Part shown: one piece after another, positions 45,385-53,274 of the stretch
How positions within the stretch are numbered: the stretch's first letter is position 1
How the letters are laid out: each line of letters begins with the position of its first letter
Origin: Lutibacter sp. HS1-25
Lineage (GTDB): Bacteria > Bacteroidota > Bacteroidia > Flavobacteriales > Flavobacteriaceae
Direction of reading: 5' to 3'
DNA length: 64,000 bases
Assembly (NCBI RefSeq): GCF_004121075.1
Contig: NZ_RHLN01000008.1
Location: 1-64,000 of the forward strand
Position numbers and translations under genes: made by a program
The notes under the pieces: model-generated
Told to the model about the DNA's origin: nothing
Databases searched by the model: none
The model's input: only the letters and a program-made list of their open reading frames with translations

Positions 45385-45437
45385 GGTCACTTAGCGCATC
45401 CGAAGTCAAAATTAGGCTTTGACAACGCTCAGCCACC
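45385..45437. repeat. Degenerate copy of the dispersed palindromic repeat
   Basis: GGTCACTTAGCGCATCCGAA and the following TTTGACAACGCTCAGCCACC recall the GGTCACTGAGCGAAGTCGAA-type arms at 26602-26663, with several changes in each arm. It is probably a decayed member of the same dispersed family. Confidence 0.45.
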
Positions 45438-45503
45438 AATAAATTATTAACATGCTATTTTTGAAATTTTAAACTAAAAATTGGTTTGAGTAAAATCAAA
45501 ACT

Positions 45504-46238
45504 ATGGAAATAAATACAAGTCTTATTGATGCTATAAACTACCGCCGTTCCGTTAGAATTTACGACGAAACAAAAGAAATTGATGCTGAAATTGTAAAAA
45601 AATGCATTGATCAGGCAACTTTGTCACCCAGCAGTAGCAATATGCAATTGTGGGAATTTCATCATATTGTTTCTTCAAAAATTTTAAACCAATTAAGCAT
45701 TGCTTGCTTAGATCAAAGTGCCGCCAAAACAGCCAAGCAATTGGTTGTAATTGTAGTAAGAAAAGATTTATGGAAACAACGTACCAAAGCAAATGCAGCC
45801 TACTTAAAAAATTCTTTTGGCAATAAACCCGAAAGCGAATATTCGTCTAGAGAGCAATTTGCTTTAAATTATTATCAAAAATTACTGCCTTTTATCTATG
45901 CCGATTTTTTAGGAATATTTGGCGCTATTAAATATATTATTGGATGGGTTATAGGACTTTTTAAACCAAGTTATCGTCAACTTAGCAATGCAGATATGCG
46001 CATTGTAGCACATAAATCTGCAGGTTTAGCCGCCCAAACTTTTATGTTAAGTATGGCTGCAAAAAATTACGATACTTGCCCAATGGAAGGAATAGATACG
46101 CTTCGAATTAAAAAAATATTAAATTTACCAACTTCAAGCGAAATAAATATGGTGATTTCCTGCGGAATTAGAAAACCCGAAGGCGTTTATGGAGATCGCT
46201 TCAGAATTCCATTCGAATCGGTTTACAAACAATGGTAA
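45504..46238 (+). CDS. Nitroreductase-family protein
   Basis: A 244-residue FMN-dependent nitroreductase-fold protein. INYRRSVRIYDETKEID (about residues 10-26) and ATLSPSSSNMQLWEFHHI (about 38-55) form the FMN-binding part. AGLAAQTFMLSMAAKNYDTCPMEGID near 180 is the usual second signature. An insertion with a hydrophobic segment (LLPFIYADFLGIFGAIKYIIGWVIGLF, about 123-150) is unusual and could touch the membrane. ATG 45504 is preferred to an upstream TTG at 45486. The substrate is unknown. It lies 43 bp before cysE. Confidence 0.88.
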   Translation: MEINTSLIDAINYRRSVRIYDETKEIDAEIVKKCIDQATLSPSSSNMQLWEFHHIVSSKILNQLSIACLDQSAAKTAKQLVVIVVRKDLWKQRTKANAAYLKNSFGNKPESEYSSREQFALNYYQKLLPFIYADFLGIFGAIKYIIGWVIGLFKPSYRQLSNADMRIVAHKSAGLAAQTFMLSMAAKNYDTCPMEGIDTLRIKKILNLPTSSEINMVISCGIRKPEGVYGDRFRIPFESVYKQW

Positions 46239-46281
46239 TAAATTCAACAAAAAGAACAAACGTTAATTAATCAACAAGATT

Positions 46282-47070
46282 ATGACAGCAAAACATAGTA
46301 TTATAGATCAAATTATTTCAAATAAAAAAAATCAAAACCTCGATTTTAGTTTAAAAACCAAAACCGAAAATTTTACAAATAACTTATTTCACATGTTATT
46401 CGACTCTAAAGTTTCTGTTGAAACTGCAGTTGACCAACTTGAACGTGATTTTTCGGAAATATTTGAATTGGCTTGTTTCGACAAATCAAGACCTTGTAAC
46501 AATGTTTGGAATTCTTTTCTTGAAAAATTGCCAGTGCTGTTAAAAAAACTGAATTTAGATGCAAATGCCTGCTTAAACTTTGATCCTGCATCCAACAGTA
46601 TTGAAGAAGTGTATATTGCTTATCCAGGTTTTTTTGCCATTGCAATTCACCGTTTTAGTCACGAATTATACAACTTAAAACTACCCTTAATTCCACGTTT
46701 AATGAGTGAATATGCACACCGATTAACTGGTGTTGACATACATCCTGGAGCAACTATTGGCGATTCATTTTTTATTGACCACGCCACAGGAATTGTTATT
46801 GGAGAAACTTGTATTATTAAAGAAAATGTAAAAATTTATCAGGGTGTAACTTTGGGAGCCTTACAGGTTTCTAAAGAATTAAAAGACAAAAAGCGTCATC
46901 CAACAGTTGAAAATAATGTAATTATTTATGCAAATGCAACAATTTTAGGTGGCGAAACTGTTATTGGTGCCAATAGCATTATTGGTGGTAACGTTTGGTT
47001 AACAGAATCTGTACCCGTAAATACTTTTGTTTATCACAAACCTGAAACCAAATTAAAACCAAAAAAATAA
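46282..47070 (+). CDS. cysE: Serine O-acetyltransferase
   Basis: Acetylates serine for cysteine synthesis. A 262-residue protein with an N-terminal helical domain and a left-handed beta-helix. HRFSHELYNLKLPLIPRLMSEYAHRLTGVDIHPGATIGDSF holds the catalytic aspartate/histidine region, followed by IDHATGIVIGETCIIKENVKIYQGVTLGA with hexapeptide repeats. It is 3 bp before cysM, forming a two-gene cysteine operon, perhaps with the nitroreductase gene. Confidence 0.93.
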   Translation: MTAKHSIIDQIISNKKNQNLDFSLKTKTENFTNNLFHMLFDSKVSVETAVDQLERDFSEIFELACFDKSRPCNNVWNSFLEKLPVLLKKLNLDANACLNFDPASNSIEEVYIAYPGFFAIAIHRFSHELYNLKLPLIPRLMSEYAHRLTGVDIHPGATIGDSFFIDHATGIVIGETCIIKENVKIYQGVTLGALQVSKELKDKKRHPTVENNVIIYANATILGGETVIGANSIIGGNVWLTESVPVNTFVYHKPETKLKPKK

Positions 47071-47073
47071 GCA

Positions 47074-47961
47074 ATGGAAAGTAAAAATTTATTCGATTTT
47101 ATTGGAAATACTCCTTTGGTAAAATCTCAAAATATTTTAAAAAAAGAAGGTGTTTCCTTATACTTAAAATTAGAAGGAAACAACCCAGGAGGAAGTGTAA
47201 AAGACCGTGCAGCATACAACATGATTTCATCGGCTATAGAACGAAAAGCAATTAAAAAAGGAGATTATTTAATTGAAGCTACAAGTGGAAATACGGGTAT
47301 TGCATTGGCATTAATTGCTCAAATATTTGGCATAAACTTAGAGTTGGTAATGCCCGAAAACTCGACCAAAGAACGTGTTCAAACTATGCAGGTATATGGT
47401 GCAAAGGTTACTTTAACACCTGCTTCAGTTGGCATTGAAGGATCGCGCGAATATGCCGAAAAAATGATGAAGGAAAAAGGCTATATTATGCTAGACCAGT
47501 TTGCAAATCCAGATAACTGGAAAGCACATTACAAAACAACAGGTCCTGAAATTTGGAGAGATACCAATGGTGAAATCACACATTTTGTTTCGGCAATGGG
47601 TACAACAGGAACCATTATGGGAACTTCAACATATTTAAAAGAAAAAAATAACAACGTTCAAATTATAGGCGCTCAACCTACCGATAATTCTAAAATTCCT
47701 GGCATTAGAAAATGGTCTCCAGCATTTTTACCTAAAATATTTGATGCAAAAAAAGTCGATCAAGTTATTGAAGTTAGCGAACAAGAAGCACGTGAAATGA
47801 CAAAACGATTGGCAAAAGAAGAAGGTATTTTTGCTGGAATGAGCAGCGGTGGTGCTGTAACCGCAGCATTAAAACTATCAGAAACTATAAAAAGCGGTGT
47901 AATAGTTGCCATTATTTGTGACCGTGGAGACCGTTATTTATCATCTGATTTGTTCGATTAA
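47074..47961 (+). CDS. cysM: Cysteine synthase B
   Basis: PLP enzyme making cysteine from O-acetylserine and sulfide or thiosulfate. The PLP lysine lies in EGNNPGGSVKDRAAYNMI (about residues 33-50), the phosphate loop is TSGNTGIALA (about 71-80) and a second glycine loop is GTTGTIMG (about 175). The length (295) and the missing C-terminal extension fit the CysM group rather than CysK. Confidence 0.93.
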   Translation: MESKNLFDFIGNTPLVKSQNILKKEGVSLYLKLEGNNPGGSVKDRAAYNMISSAIERKAIKKGDYLIEATSGNTGIALALIAQIFGINLELVMPENSTKERVQTMQVYGAKVTLTPASVGIEGSREYAEKMMKEKGYIMLDQFANPDNWKAHYKTTGPEIWRDTNGEITHFVSAMGTTGTIMGTSTYLKEKNNNVQIIGAQPTDNSKIPGIRKWSPAFLPKIFDAKKVDQVIEVSEQEAREMTKRLAKEEGIFAGMSSGGAVTAALKLSETIKSGVIVAIICDRGDRYLSSDLFD

Positions 47962-48013
47962 AACGTTGTAGTATATATCGCTATTTATGATTGGATTCCA
48001 ATCACTTTTATTG

Positions 48014-48021
48014 TATTTTTG
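48014..48021 (+). promoter_or_regulatory. Promoter -7 box (TATTTTTG) of the aminotransferase-galE transcript
   Basis: An exact TAnnTTTG match, 30 bp before ATG 48051. It supports that start over an upstream in-frame ATG at 47991, which would lie before the promoter. Confidence 0.6.
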
Positions 48022-48050
48022 TTAGTCCTAATTCATATATATCTTATTTT

Positions 48051-49178
48051 ATGAGAAAAATACAAATGGTTGACTTACAAGGTCAATATCAGAAAATAAA
48101 AGACAAAGTAGATACCCAATTACAAGAAGTTTTAAACTCATCAGCTTATATTAATGGTCCTGAAGTTCATGCTTTTCAAAAAGATTTAGAAAATTATTTA
48201 GACGTAAAACACGTTATTCCGTGTGCAAACGGTACCGATGCCTTGCAAATTGCAATGATGGGATTGGGTTTAAAACCTGGCGACGAAGTTATTACAGTAG
48301 ATTTTACCTTTGCAGCTACTGTTGAAGTAATAGCCTTATTACAATTAACACCTGTTTTGGTTGATGTTGAAAAAGACACTTTTAATATTGATATCGAAGC
48401 ATTAAAAAAAGCAATTACACCTAAAACAAAAGCAATTGTTCCTGTGCATTTATTTGGGCAATGTGCCAATATGGAAGCTGTTTTAGACATTGCTTGTGAA
48501 CACAATTTATTTGTAATTGAAGATACTGCACAAGCTATTGGAGCTAATTACACCTTTAAAAATGGAGTAACTAAAAAAGCAGGTACTATGGGAATGGTTG
48601 GAACAACATCATTTTTCCCTTCAAAAAACTTAGGATGTTATGGTGATGGTGGTGCAATTTTTACCAATAATGACGAGCTTGCTCATACCATAAGAGGTAT
48701 TGTAAACCACGGTATGTACAAACGTTACTACCACGATGTTGTAGGTGTAAATTCTCGTTTAGATAGTTTACAGGCTGCAATTTTAGGTATTAAATTACCT
48801 TTGTTAGACGGATATTGTGAGGCTCGTAAAAAAGCTGCCGATTACTATTCAAAAGCTTTTGCTTCAAACAAAAACATTGTAACACCTGTTATTCGTGATT
48901 TTTCTACACACGTTTTTCATCAATATACCTTACAAATTACCAATGGTCAAAGAAATGAATTACATCAACATTTGTTAGACAACCAAATTCCGAATGCAAT
49001 TTATTATCCAGTGCCTTTACACAGCCAAAAAGCTTATGCTGATGAAAGATATAATGAGGCTGATTTTAAAGTTACAAATGAATTAATTGATACGGTTATT
49101 TCATTACCAATGCACACCGAATTAGATGAAGAACAATTGAAATTTATAACAACAACCATTCTAAATTTTATAAAATAA
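48051..49178 (+). CDS. DegT/DnrJ/EryC1-family sugar aminotransferase
   Basis: A 375-residue PLP-dependent aminotransferase that puts an amino group on a nucleotide-linked keto sugar. Motifs are CANGTDALQIAMMGLGLKPGDEVI (about residues 57-80), VIEDTAQAIGA with the PLP aspartate (about 158) and TSFFPSKNLGCYGDGG with the Schiff-base lysine (about 185-200). The closest kind is the WbpE/PglE-like group used for O-antigen or capsule sugars. The gene is 4 bp before galE, so both probably supply surface-polysaccharide precursors. Confidence 0.9.
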   Translation: MRKIQMVDLQGQYQKIKDKVDTQLQEVLNSSAYINGPEVHAFQKDLENYLDVKHVIPCANGTDALQIAMMGLGLKPGDEVITVDFTFAATVEVIALLQLTPVLVDVEKDTFNIDIEALKKAITPKTKAIVPVHLFGQCANMEAVLDIACEHNLFVIEDTAQAIGANYTFKNGVTKKAGTMGMVGTTSFFPSKNLGCYGDGGAIFTNNDELAHTIRGIVNHGMYKRYYHDVVGVNSRLDSLQAAILGIKLPLLDGYCEARKKAADYYSKAFASNKNIVTPVIRDFSTHVFHQYTLQITNGQRNELHQHLLDNQIPNAIYYPVPLHSQKAYADERYNEADFKVTNELIDTVISLPMHTELDEEQLKFITTTILNFIK

Positions 49179-49182
49179 GCTT

Positions 49183-50190
49183 ATGAAAAAAGTATTAGTA
49201 ACCGGAGGATTGGGATTTATAGGATCTCACACAGTAGTTGAATTACAAAACGAAGGTTTTGAAGTTGTAATTATTGATAATTTATCAAATTCTAAAATCG
49301 AAGTTTTAGACAAAATCACATCAATCACAGGAGTTAAACCTTCATATTTCAACATTGATTTAAGAGATAAAGCTGCAGTAAAAGATTTTTTTGCAAATAA
49401 TAAAGTTGATGGAACCATCCATTTTGCGGCATATAAAGCTGTTGGCGAAAGTGTTCAAAAACCTTTAGATTATTACGAAAACAATATTGGTAGTTTGGTT
49501 TACATTTTACAAGAATTGAAAGCTAATAGTTTAAACAACTTTATTTTTAGTTCCTCTTGTACCGTTTACGGTCAAGCCGATGAATTGCCAATTACTGAAA
49601 ATGCACCTATTAAACCTGCAGAATCACCTTACGGAAACACAAAACAAATTGGCGAAGAAATTATCAAAGACGCTACAAAAATATCAGATTTAAAAGCCAT
49701 TGCATTGCGTTACTTCAACCCTATTGGAGCACATGAATCTGCTAAAATTGGAGAGTTACCAATTGGTGTACCACAAAATTTAATTCCATATGTAGTTCAA
49801 ACTGCAGCAGGAATTCGTGAAGAATTATCAGTTTTTGGAAGTGACTACAACACGCCTGACGGAACAGCAGTACGCGATTATATTCACGTAGTAGATATTG
49901 CAAAAGCACACATTGTTGCCTTAAAAAGATTGATTGAAAATAAAAATAAATCAAATTTTGAAATATTTAACTTAGGAACTGGTCAAGGAAATTCAGTCTT
50001 AGAAGTTATTAAATCTTTTGAAAAAGTAACAGGTCAAAAAGTAAACTACAAATTGGTAGACCGCAGAGAAGGTGATGTTACAGCTGCTTATGCTGACACC
50101 AATTATGCAAACAATGAATTGGGTTGGAAAACCAAATTATCACTTGATGAAGCTTTACTTTCTGCTTGGAAATGGCAAAAAACCTTATAA
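49183..50190 (+). CDS. galE: UDP-glucose 4-epimerase
   Basis: A 335-residue extended short-chain dehydrogenase. The NAD motif is VTGGLGFIGSHTVVEL (residues 5-20), catalytic S-x-x with YGNTK (SPYGNTKQIGEEI, about 147-160) and the UDP-sugar part GTAVRDYIHVVDIAKAH. The length and the ALRYFNPIGAHESAKIGE segment are typical of GalE. It follows the aminotransferase gene and ends in a strong terminator. Confidence 0.95.
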   Translation: MKKVLVTGGLGFIGSHTVVELQNEGFEVVIIDNLSNSKIEVLDKITSITGVKPSYFNIDLRDKAAVKDFFANNKVDGTIHFAAYKAVGESVQKPLDYYENNIGSLVYILQELKANSLNNFIFSSSCTVYGQADELPITENAPIKPAESPYGNTKQIGEEIIKDATKISDLKAIALRYFNPIGAHESAKIGELPIGVPQNLIPYVVQTAAGIREELSVFGSDYNTPDGTAVRDYIHVVDIAKAHIVALKRLIENKNKSNFEIFNLGTGQGNSVLEVIKSFEKVTGQKVNYKLVDRREGDVTAAYADTNYANNELGWKTKLSLDEALLSAWKWQKTL

Positions 50191-50213
50191 GCTATTAGCT
50201 TTAGCTATTGACA

Positions 50214-50253
50214 AAAAAAGCGCTGAAAATCACCATATTTTCAGCGCTTTTTT
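50214..50253 (+). terminator. Terminator after galE
   Basis: A 17-bp perfect stem (50214-50230 with 50237-50253), loop of six, with a T-run in the 3' arm. It lies 24 bp after the galE stop. Confidence 0.9.
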
Positions 50254-50303
50254 ATTTAAAAATAAAAAAATGTTAAAAAATATTTTCGTGCTACTTATTT
50301 TTC

Positions 50304-50311
50304 TAACTTTG
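50304..50311 (+). promoter_or_regulatory. Promoter -7 box (TAACTTTG) of metK
   Basis: An exact TAnnTTTG match. It places the start of the transcript near 50318, just before the SAM-II-type aptamer, leaving an untranslated leader of about 135 bases. Confidence 0.65.
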
Positions 50312-50325
50312 CCCTATTAAAATTT

Positions 50326-50380
50326 ACGAGGAAAAATTTGAACTGATTGCAACCTCATTAAAAAATGCTAAAGCAGTAAA
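50326..50380 (+). promoter_or_regulatory. SAM-II-type riboswitch upstream of metK
   Basis: The leader fits the SAM-II (metA/SAM_alpha) pseudoknot. P1 is GAGG (50328-50331) with CCTC (50353-50356). The loop ends in the conserved ATTGCAA. The pseudoknot pairs ACTG (50342-50345) with CAGT (50374-50377), and the conserved ATGCTAAAG lies just before CAGT. SAM binding should switch metK off. Downstream GTTGCAAT (50401-50408) is exactly complementary to ATTGCAAC of the aptamer (50346-50353), offering an alternative fold. No terminator is visible. Confidence 0.8.
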
Positions 50381-50452
50381 TATTACTTCTTTAAGCGACC
50401 GTTGCAATTTCCTTCATTTTTACTCTTAAGTATAACTTAAAAATTTAAACCT

Positions 50453-51709
50453 ATGCCATATTTATTTACATCTGAGTCCGTTTCTGAAGGACACCCAGAC
50501 AAAGTTGCTGATCAAATTTCAGATGCTTTGGTTGATAATTTTTTAGCTTTTGATAAAAATTCAAAAGTAGCTTGTGAAACACTAGTAACAACCGGACAAG
50601 TTGTTTTAGCTGGAGAAGTAAAATCTAAAACCTATTTAGATGTTCAAAAAATAGCGAGAGACGTTATAAACAAAATTGGATATACTAAAAGTGAATATAT
50701 GTTTGACGGAAATTCATGTGGTGTATTTTCTGCTATTCACGAACAATCTCAAGACATTAACCAAGGTGTTGACCGTGCTTCTAAAGAAGAGCAAGGTGCT
50801 GGTGACCAAGGTATGATGTTTGGTTATGCAACCAACGAAACTGAAAATTACATGCCTTTAGCATTAGATTTAAGTCATCGTATTTTACAAGAATTGGCTG
50901 CGCTAAGAAGAGAAAACAATGAAATTACATATTTAAGACCAGACTCTAAAAGTCAGGTAACTATTGAATATACAGACGACAATGTGCCTTTTAGAATTAA
51001 AGATATTGTAGTTTCTACACAACATGATGATTTTGATGCTAACGACGAAGTTATGTTGGCTAAAATTAAAAGTGATGTTATTAATATTTTAATTCCTAGA
51101 GTAGTTGCAGATTTACCTGCAGAAACCAAGGCTTTATTTAACAATAGCATTGTTTACCACGTTAATCCAACAGGTAAATTTGTTATTGGTGGCCCTCACG
51201 GAGACACTGGCTTAACAGGAAGAAAAATTATTGTAGATACATATGGCGGTAAAGGTGCTCACGGTGGTGGTGCTTTTTCAGGAAAAGACCCTAGTAAAGT
51301 AGACCGAAGTGCTGCATATGCAACGCGTCATATTGCAAAAAATTTAGTAGCTGCTGGTGTTGCTAACGAAGTTTTAATTCAGGTTTCATATGCTATTGGT
51401 GAAGCAAAACCAATGGGTATTTATGTAAATACTTACGGAAGTTCAAATGTAAACAAAGCTGATGGTGAAATTGCTGAAATTATTGAACAAATTTTTGATA
51501 TGCGTCCTGCTTTTATCGAAGAACGTTTAAAATTACGCCAACCAATGTATTCTGAAACTGCTGCTTACGGACATATGGGACGTAAAAATGATGTTACAAC
51601 TAAAACATTTAGCAATGTTGATGGCACTGAAATCTCTGTAGATGTTGAATTATTTACTTGGGAAAAATTAGATTACGTTGACAAAATAAAAGACGCTTTT
51701 GGTTTGTAA
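50453..51709 (+). CDS. metK: S-adenosylmethionine synthetase
   Basis: Makes SAM from methionine and ATP. The 418-residue protein starts [26 protein letters not shown] (residues 3-28, with the catalytic histidine and aspartate) and has [12 protein letters not shown] (about 117-128) and [19 protein letters not shown] (about 270-288). It is somewhat longer than the usual 385 residues, as in other Bacteroidetes. It is a single-gene unit between a SAM-II-type leader and a terminator, consistent with feedback by its product. Confidence 0.97.
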   Translation: MPYLFTSESVSEGHPDKVADQISDALVDNFLAFDKNSKVACETLVTTGQVVLAGEVKSKTYLDVQKIARDVINKIGYTKSEYMFDGNSCGVFSAIHEQSQDINQGVDRASKEEQGAGDQGMMFGYATNETENYMPLALDLSHRILQELAALRRENNEITYLRPDSKSQVTIEYTDDNVPFRIKDIVVSTQHDDFDANDEVMLAKIKSDVINILIPRVVADLPAETKALFNNSIVYHVNPTGKFVIGGPHGDTGLTGRKIIVDTYGGKGAHGGGAFSGKDPSKVDRSAAYATRHIAKNLVAAGVANEVLIQVSYAIGEAKPMGIYVNTYGSSNVNKADGEIAEIIEQIFDMRPAFIEERLKLRQPMYSETAAYGHMGRKNDVTTKTFSNVDGTEISVDVELFTWEKLDYVDKIKDAFGL

Positions 51710-51730
51710 ACCAAAACATTTAAATACCTT

Positions 51731-51765
51731 AAAAACCTTCATAGCAAACTGTTATGAAGGTTTTT
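51731..51765 (+). terminator. Terminator after metK
   Basis: AAAAACCTTCATA (51731-51743) pairs with TATGAAGGTTTTT (51753-51765), followed by more T. It lies 22 bp after the metK stop. Confidence 0.9.
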
Positions 51766-52016
51766 TTTTACTAACAACTAAAAAACTTTCAAAAAAATTA
51801 CTTAGATTGGGAAATAAATTTGAAATATTATCACAATTAAAATCATTTGTTGTGAAAAAAAACTATGAATTTATTGAAAATAAACAACTTTTAATTCAAA
51901 AAACTTTTGAAAAAATTCATTTCAATCTAAACTGAATTGTACATTAATTAAACGCTATAAAATTAGAATATCACACTACTATTGAAATTATAAAAATCCC
52001 TTATAAACGATAACAA
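51766..52016. other. Gene-free AT-rich gap before the M28 peptidase
   Basis: Apart from the metK terminator at its left end I see no gene, repeat or clear promoter here. One frame stays open for some 50 codons but lacks a credible start. Confidence 0.4.
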
Positions 52017-53183
52017 ATGCATAAATATTCAATTTTACTACTATTTACCCTAATTCATTTTAATTTTTCATATGGGCAAGTTTACAACTCAAGCTATGCA
52101 GAAATTGTAAATAAATGCGCTTACGATTCAATTTATAAAAATTTACAGCAATTTGAAAGCTATGGGGTAAAAGAAATAGGCACATCCTCATTAAATAATA
52201 CAAAAAATTGGATTATCAACAAATACAATCATTATGGATATACCAATATTGTTGAACAACCTTTTAGTTATTTTGGATATAATACTGAAAATATCATTAT
52301 TACAAAAACTGGTTCTGTATATCCAAATAAATATATCATTATTGATGCCCATTATGATACAAGAAAAGGCACTGGCACTAACGATAATGGTAGTGGTACC
52401 GTTATTCTTTTTGAAATAGCCAGACTCTTAAAAGATATAAATACAGAATACTCTATAAAATTTATACATTTTAGTGGAGAAGAAGATGGCTACATTGGAA
52501 GTCAATATTTTATAAATAATACTGTAATTCCTCAAAACTTAGACATTGTTTTAGTGTTTAATATTGACGAAGTGGGTGGTGTTTACGGAATGACCAACAA
52601 TACTATTGTATGTGAAAGAGATGAAATAAACCCAACAGCTAACAATGCAGCATCTGCAATTGTCACAAATGAATTGGCTAATTGCGTAGGCTTGTATTCC
52701 AACCTAACAGCTGAAATTTCCTTTGCATATCTATCAGATTACATCCCTTTTGAAGCCAACGGAGAAATAATCACAGGTTTTTTTGAAAAAAACAAATCTA
52801 CACATCCACACACCATTAGCGATGTATTTACCAATTTAGATGTTAATTATGTTTATGAGGTTTCAAAAGCTGCTATTGGAGCTTCGCTTCACTTTTCCAA
52901 AGCGCTTAAAAATGTATTAAACATTGATAAAAATTATTCTTTTAATAATATTATTGCCTATCCAAACCCAACCAATAATGAAGTTTCGATTTTATTAGGG
53001 GAAACAAAAACTGATGTAAAAATTTACTTAAGAAACACAATAGGTCAAACAATTTTAACTAAAAGTTATGAAGCTGTAGATCATATCAAAATTAATATTG
53101 AAAACCAACAACCAGGTCTCTATTTTTTAATATTAGAAACTAAGTTAGGAAAATCAAAAAATATTAAGATTATTAAGAAATAA
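52017..53183 (+). CDS. Secreted M28-family zinc aminopeptidase with type IX secretion domain
   Basis: A 388-residue protein with a signal peptide (residues 1-21, ending FSYGQ) and an M28 peptidase domain. Zinc ligands are visible in IIDAHYDTRKGTGTNDNGSG (about residues 103-122), HFSGEEDGYIGS (catalytic glutamate pair, about 155), NIDEVGG and THPHTISDVF (about 265-274). The last 75 residues start AYPNPTNNEVSIL and end in KSNILIK-like strands, the type A C-terminal domain that directs proteins to the type IX secretion system. It is therefore probably an exported, cell-surface or released aminopeptidase. Confidence 0.93.
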   Translation: MHKYSILLLFTLIHFNFSYGQVYNSSYAEIVNKCAYDSIYKNLQQFESYGVKEIGTSSLNNTKNWIINKYNHYGYTNIVEQPFSYFGYNTENIIITKTGSVYPNKYIIIDAHYDTRKGTGTNDNGSGTVILFEIARLLKDINTEYSIKFIHFSGEEDGYIGSQYFINNTVIPQNLDIVLVFNIDEVGGVYGMTNNTIVCERDEINPTANNAASAIVTNELANCVGLYSNLTAEISFAYLSDYIPFEANGEIITGFFEKNKSTHPHTISDVFTNLDVNYVYEVSKAAIGASLHFSKALKNVLNIDKNYSFNNIIAYPNPTNNEVSILLGETKTDVKIYLRNTIGQTILTKSYEAVDHIKINIENQQPGLYFLILETKLGKSKNIKIIKK

Positions 53184-53205
53184 CAATTTATTTAAGAAAA
53201 CCAAA

Positions 53206-53249
53206 TATGGCTATAAATTAAGAACTTAAATTATTAACTTATAACCATA
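53206..53249. terminator. Weak hairpin between convergent genes
   Basis: TATGGCTATAA (53206-53216) pairs with TTATAACCATA (53239-53249) with one mismatch and a 22-base loop. It lies between the M28 gene and the convergent TonB-type gene and may help to end either transcript. Confidence 0.35.
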
Positions 53250-53274
53250 CAACAAAATTGATTTTCAAAAAAAA

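Noticed and set aside
51699-51935. 78-codon frame overlapping the end of metK.
   Set aside because: Its start lies inside metK, it runs through the metK terminator hairpin, and no family features are seen.
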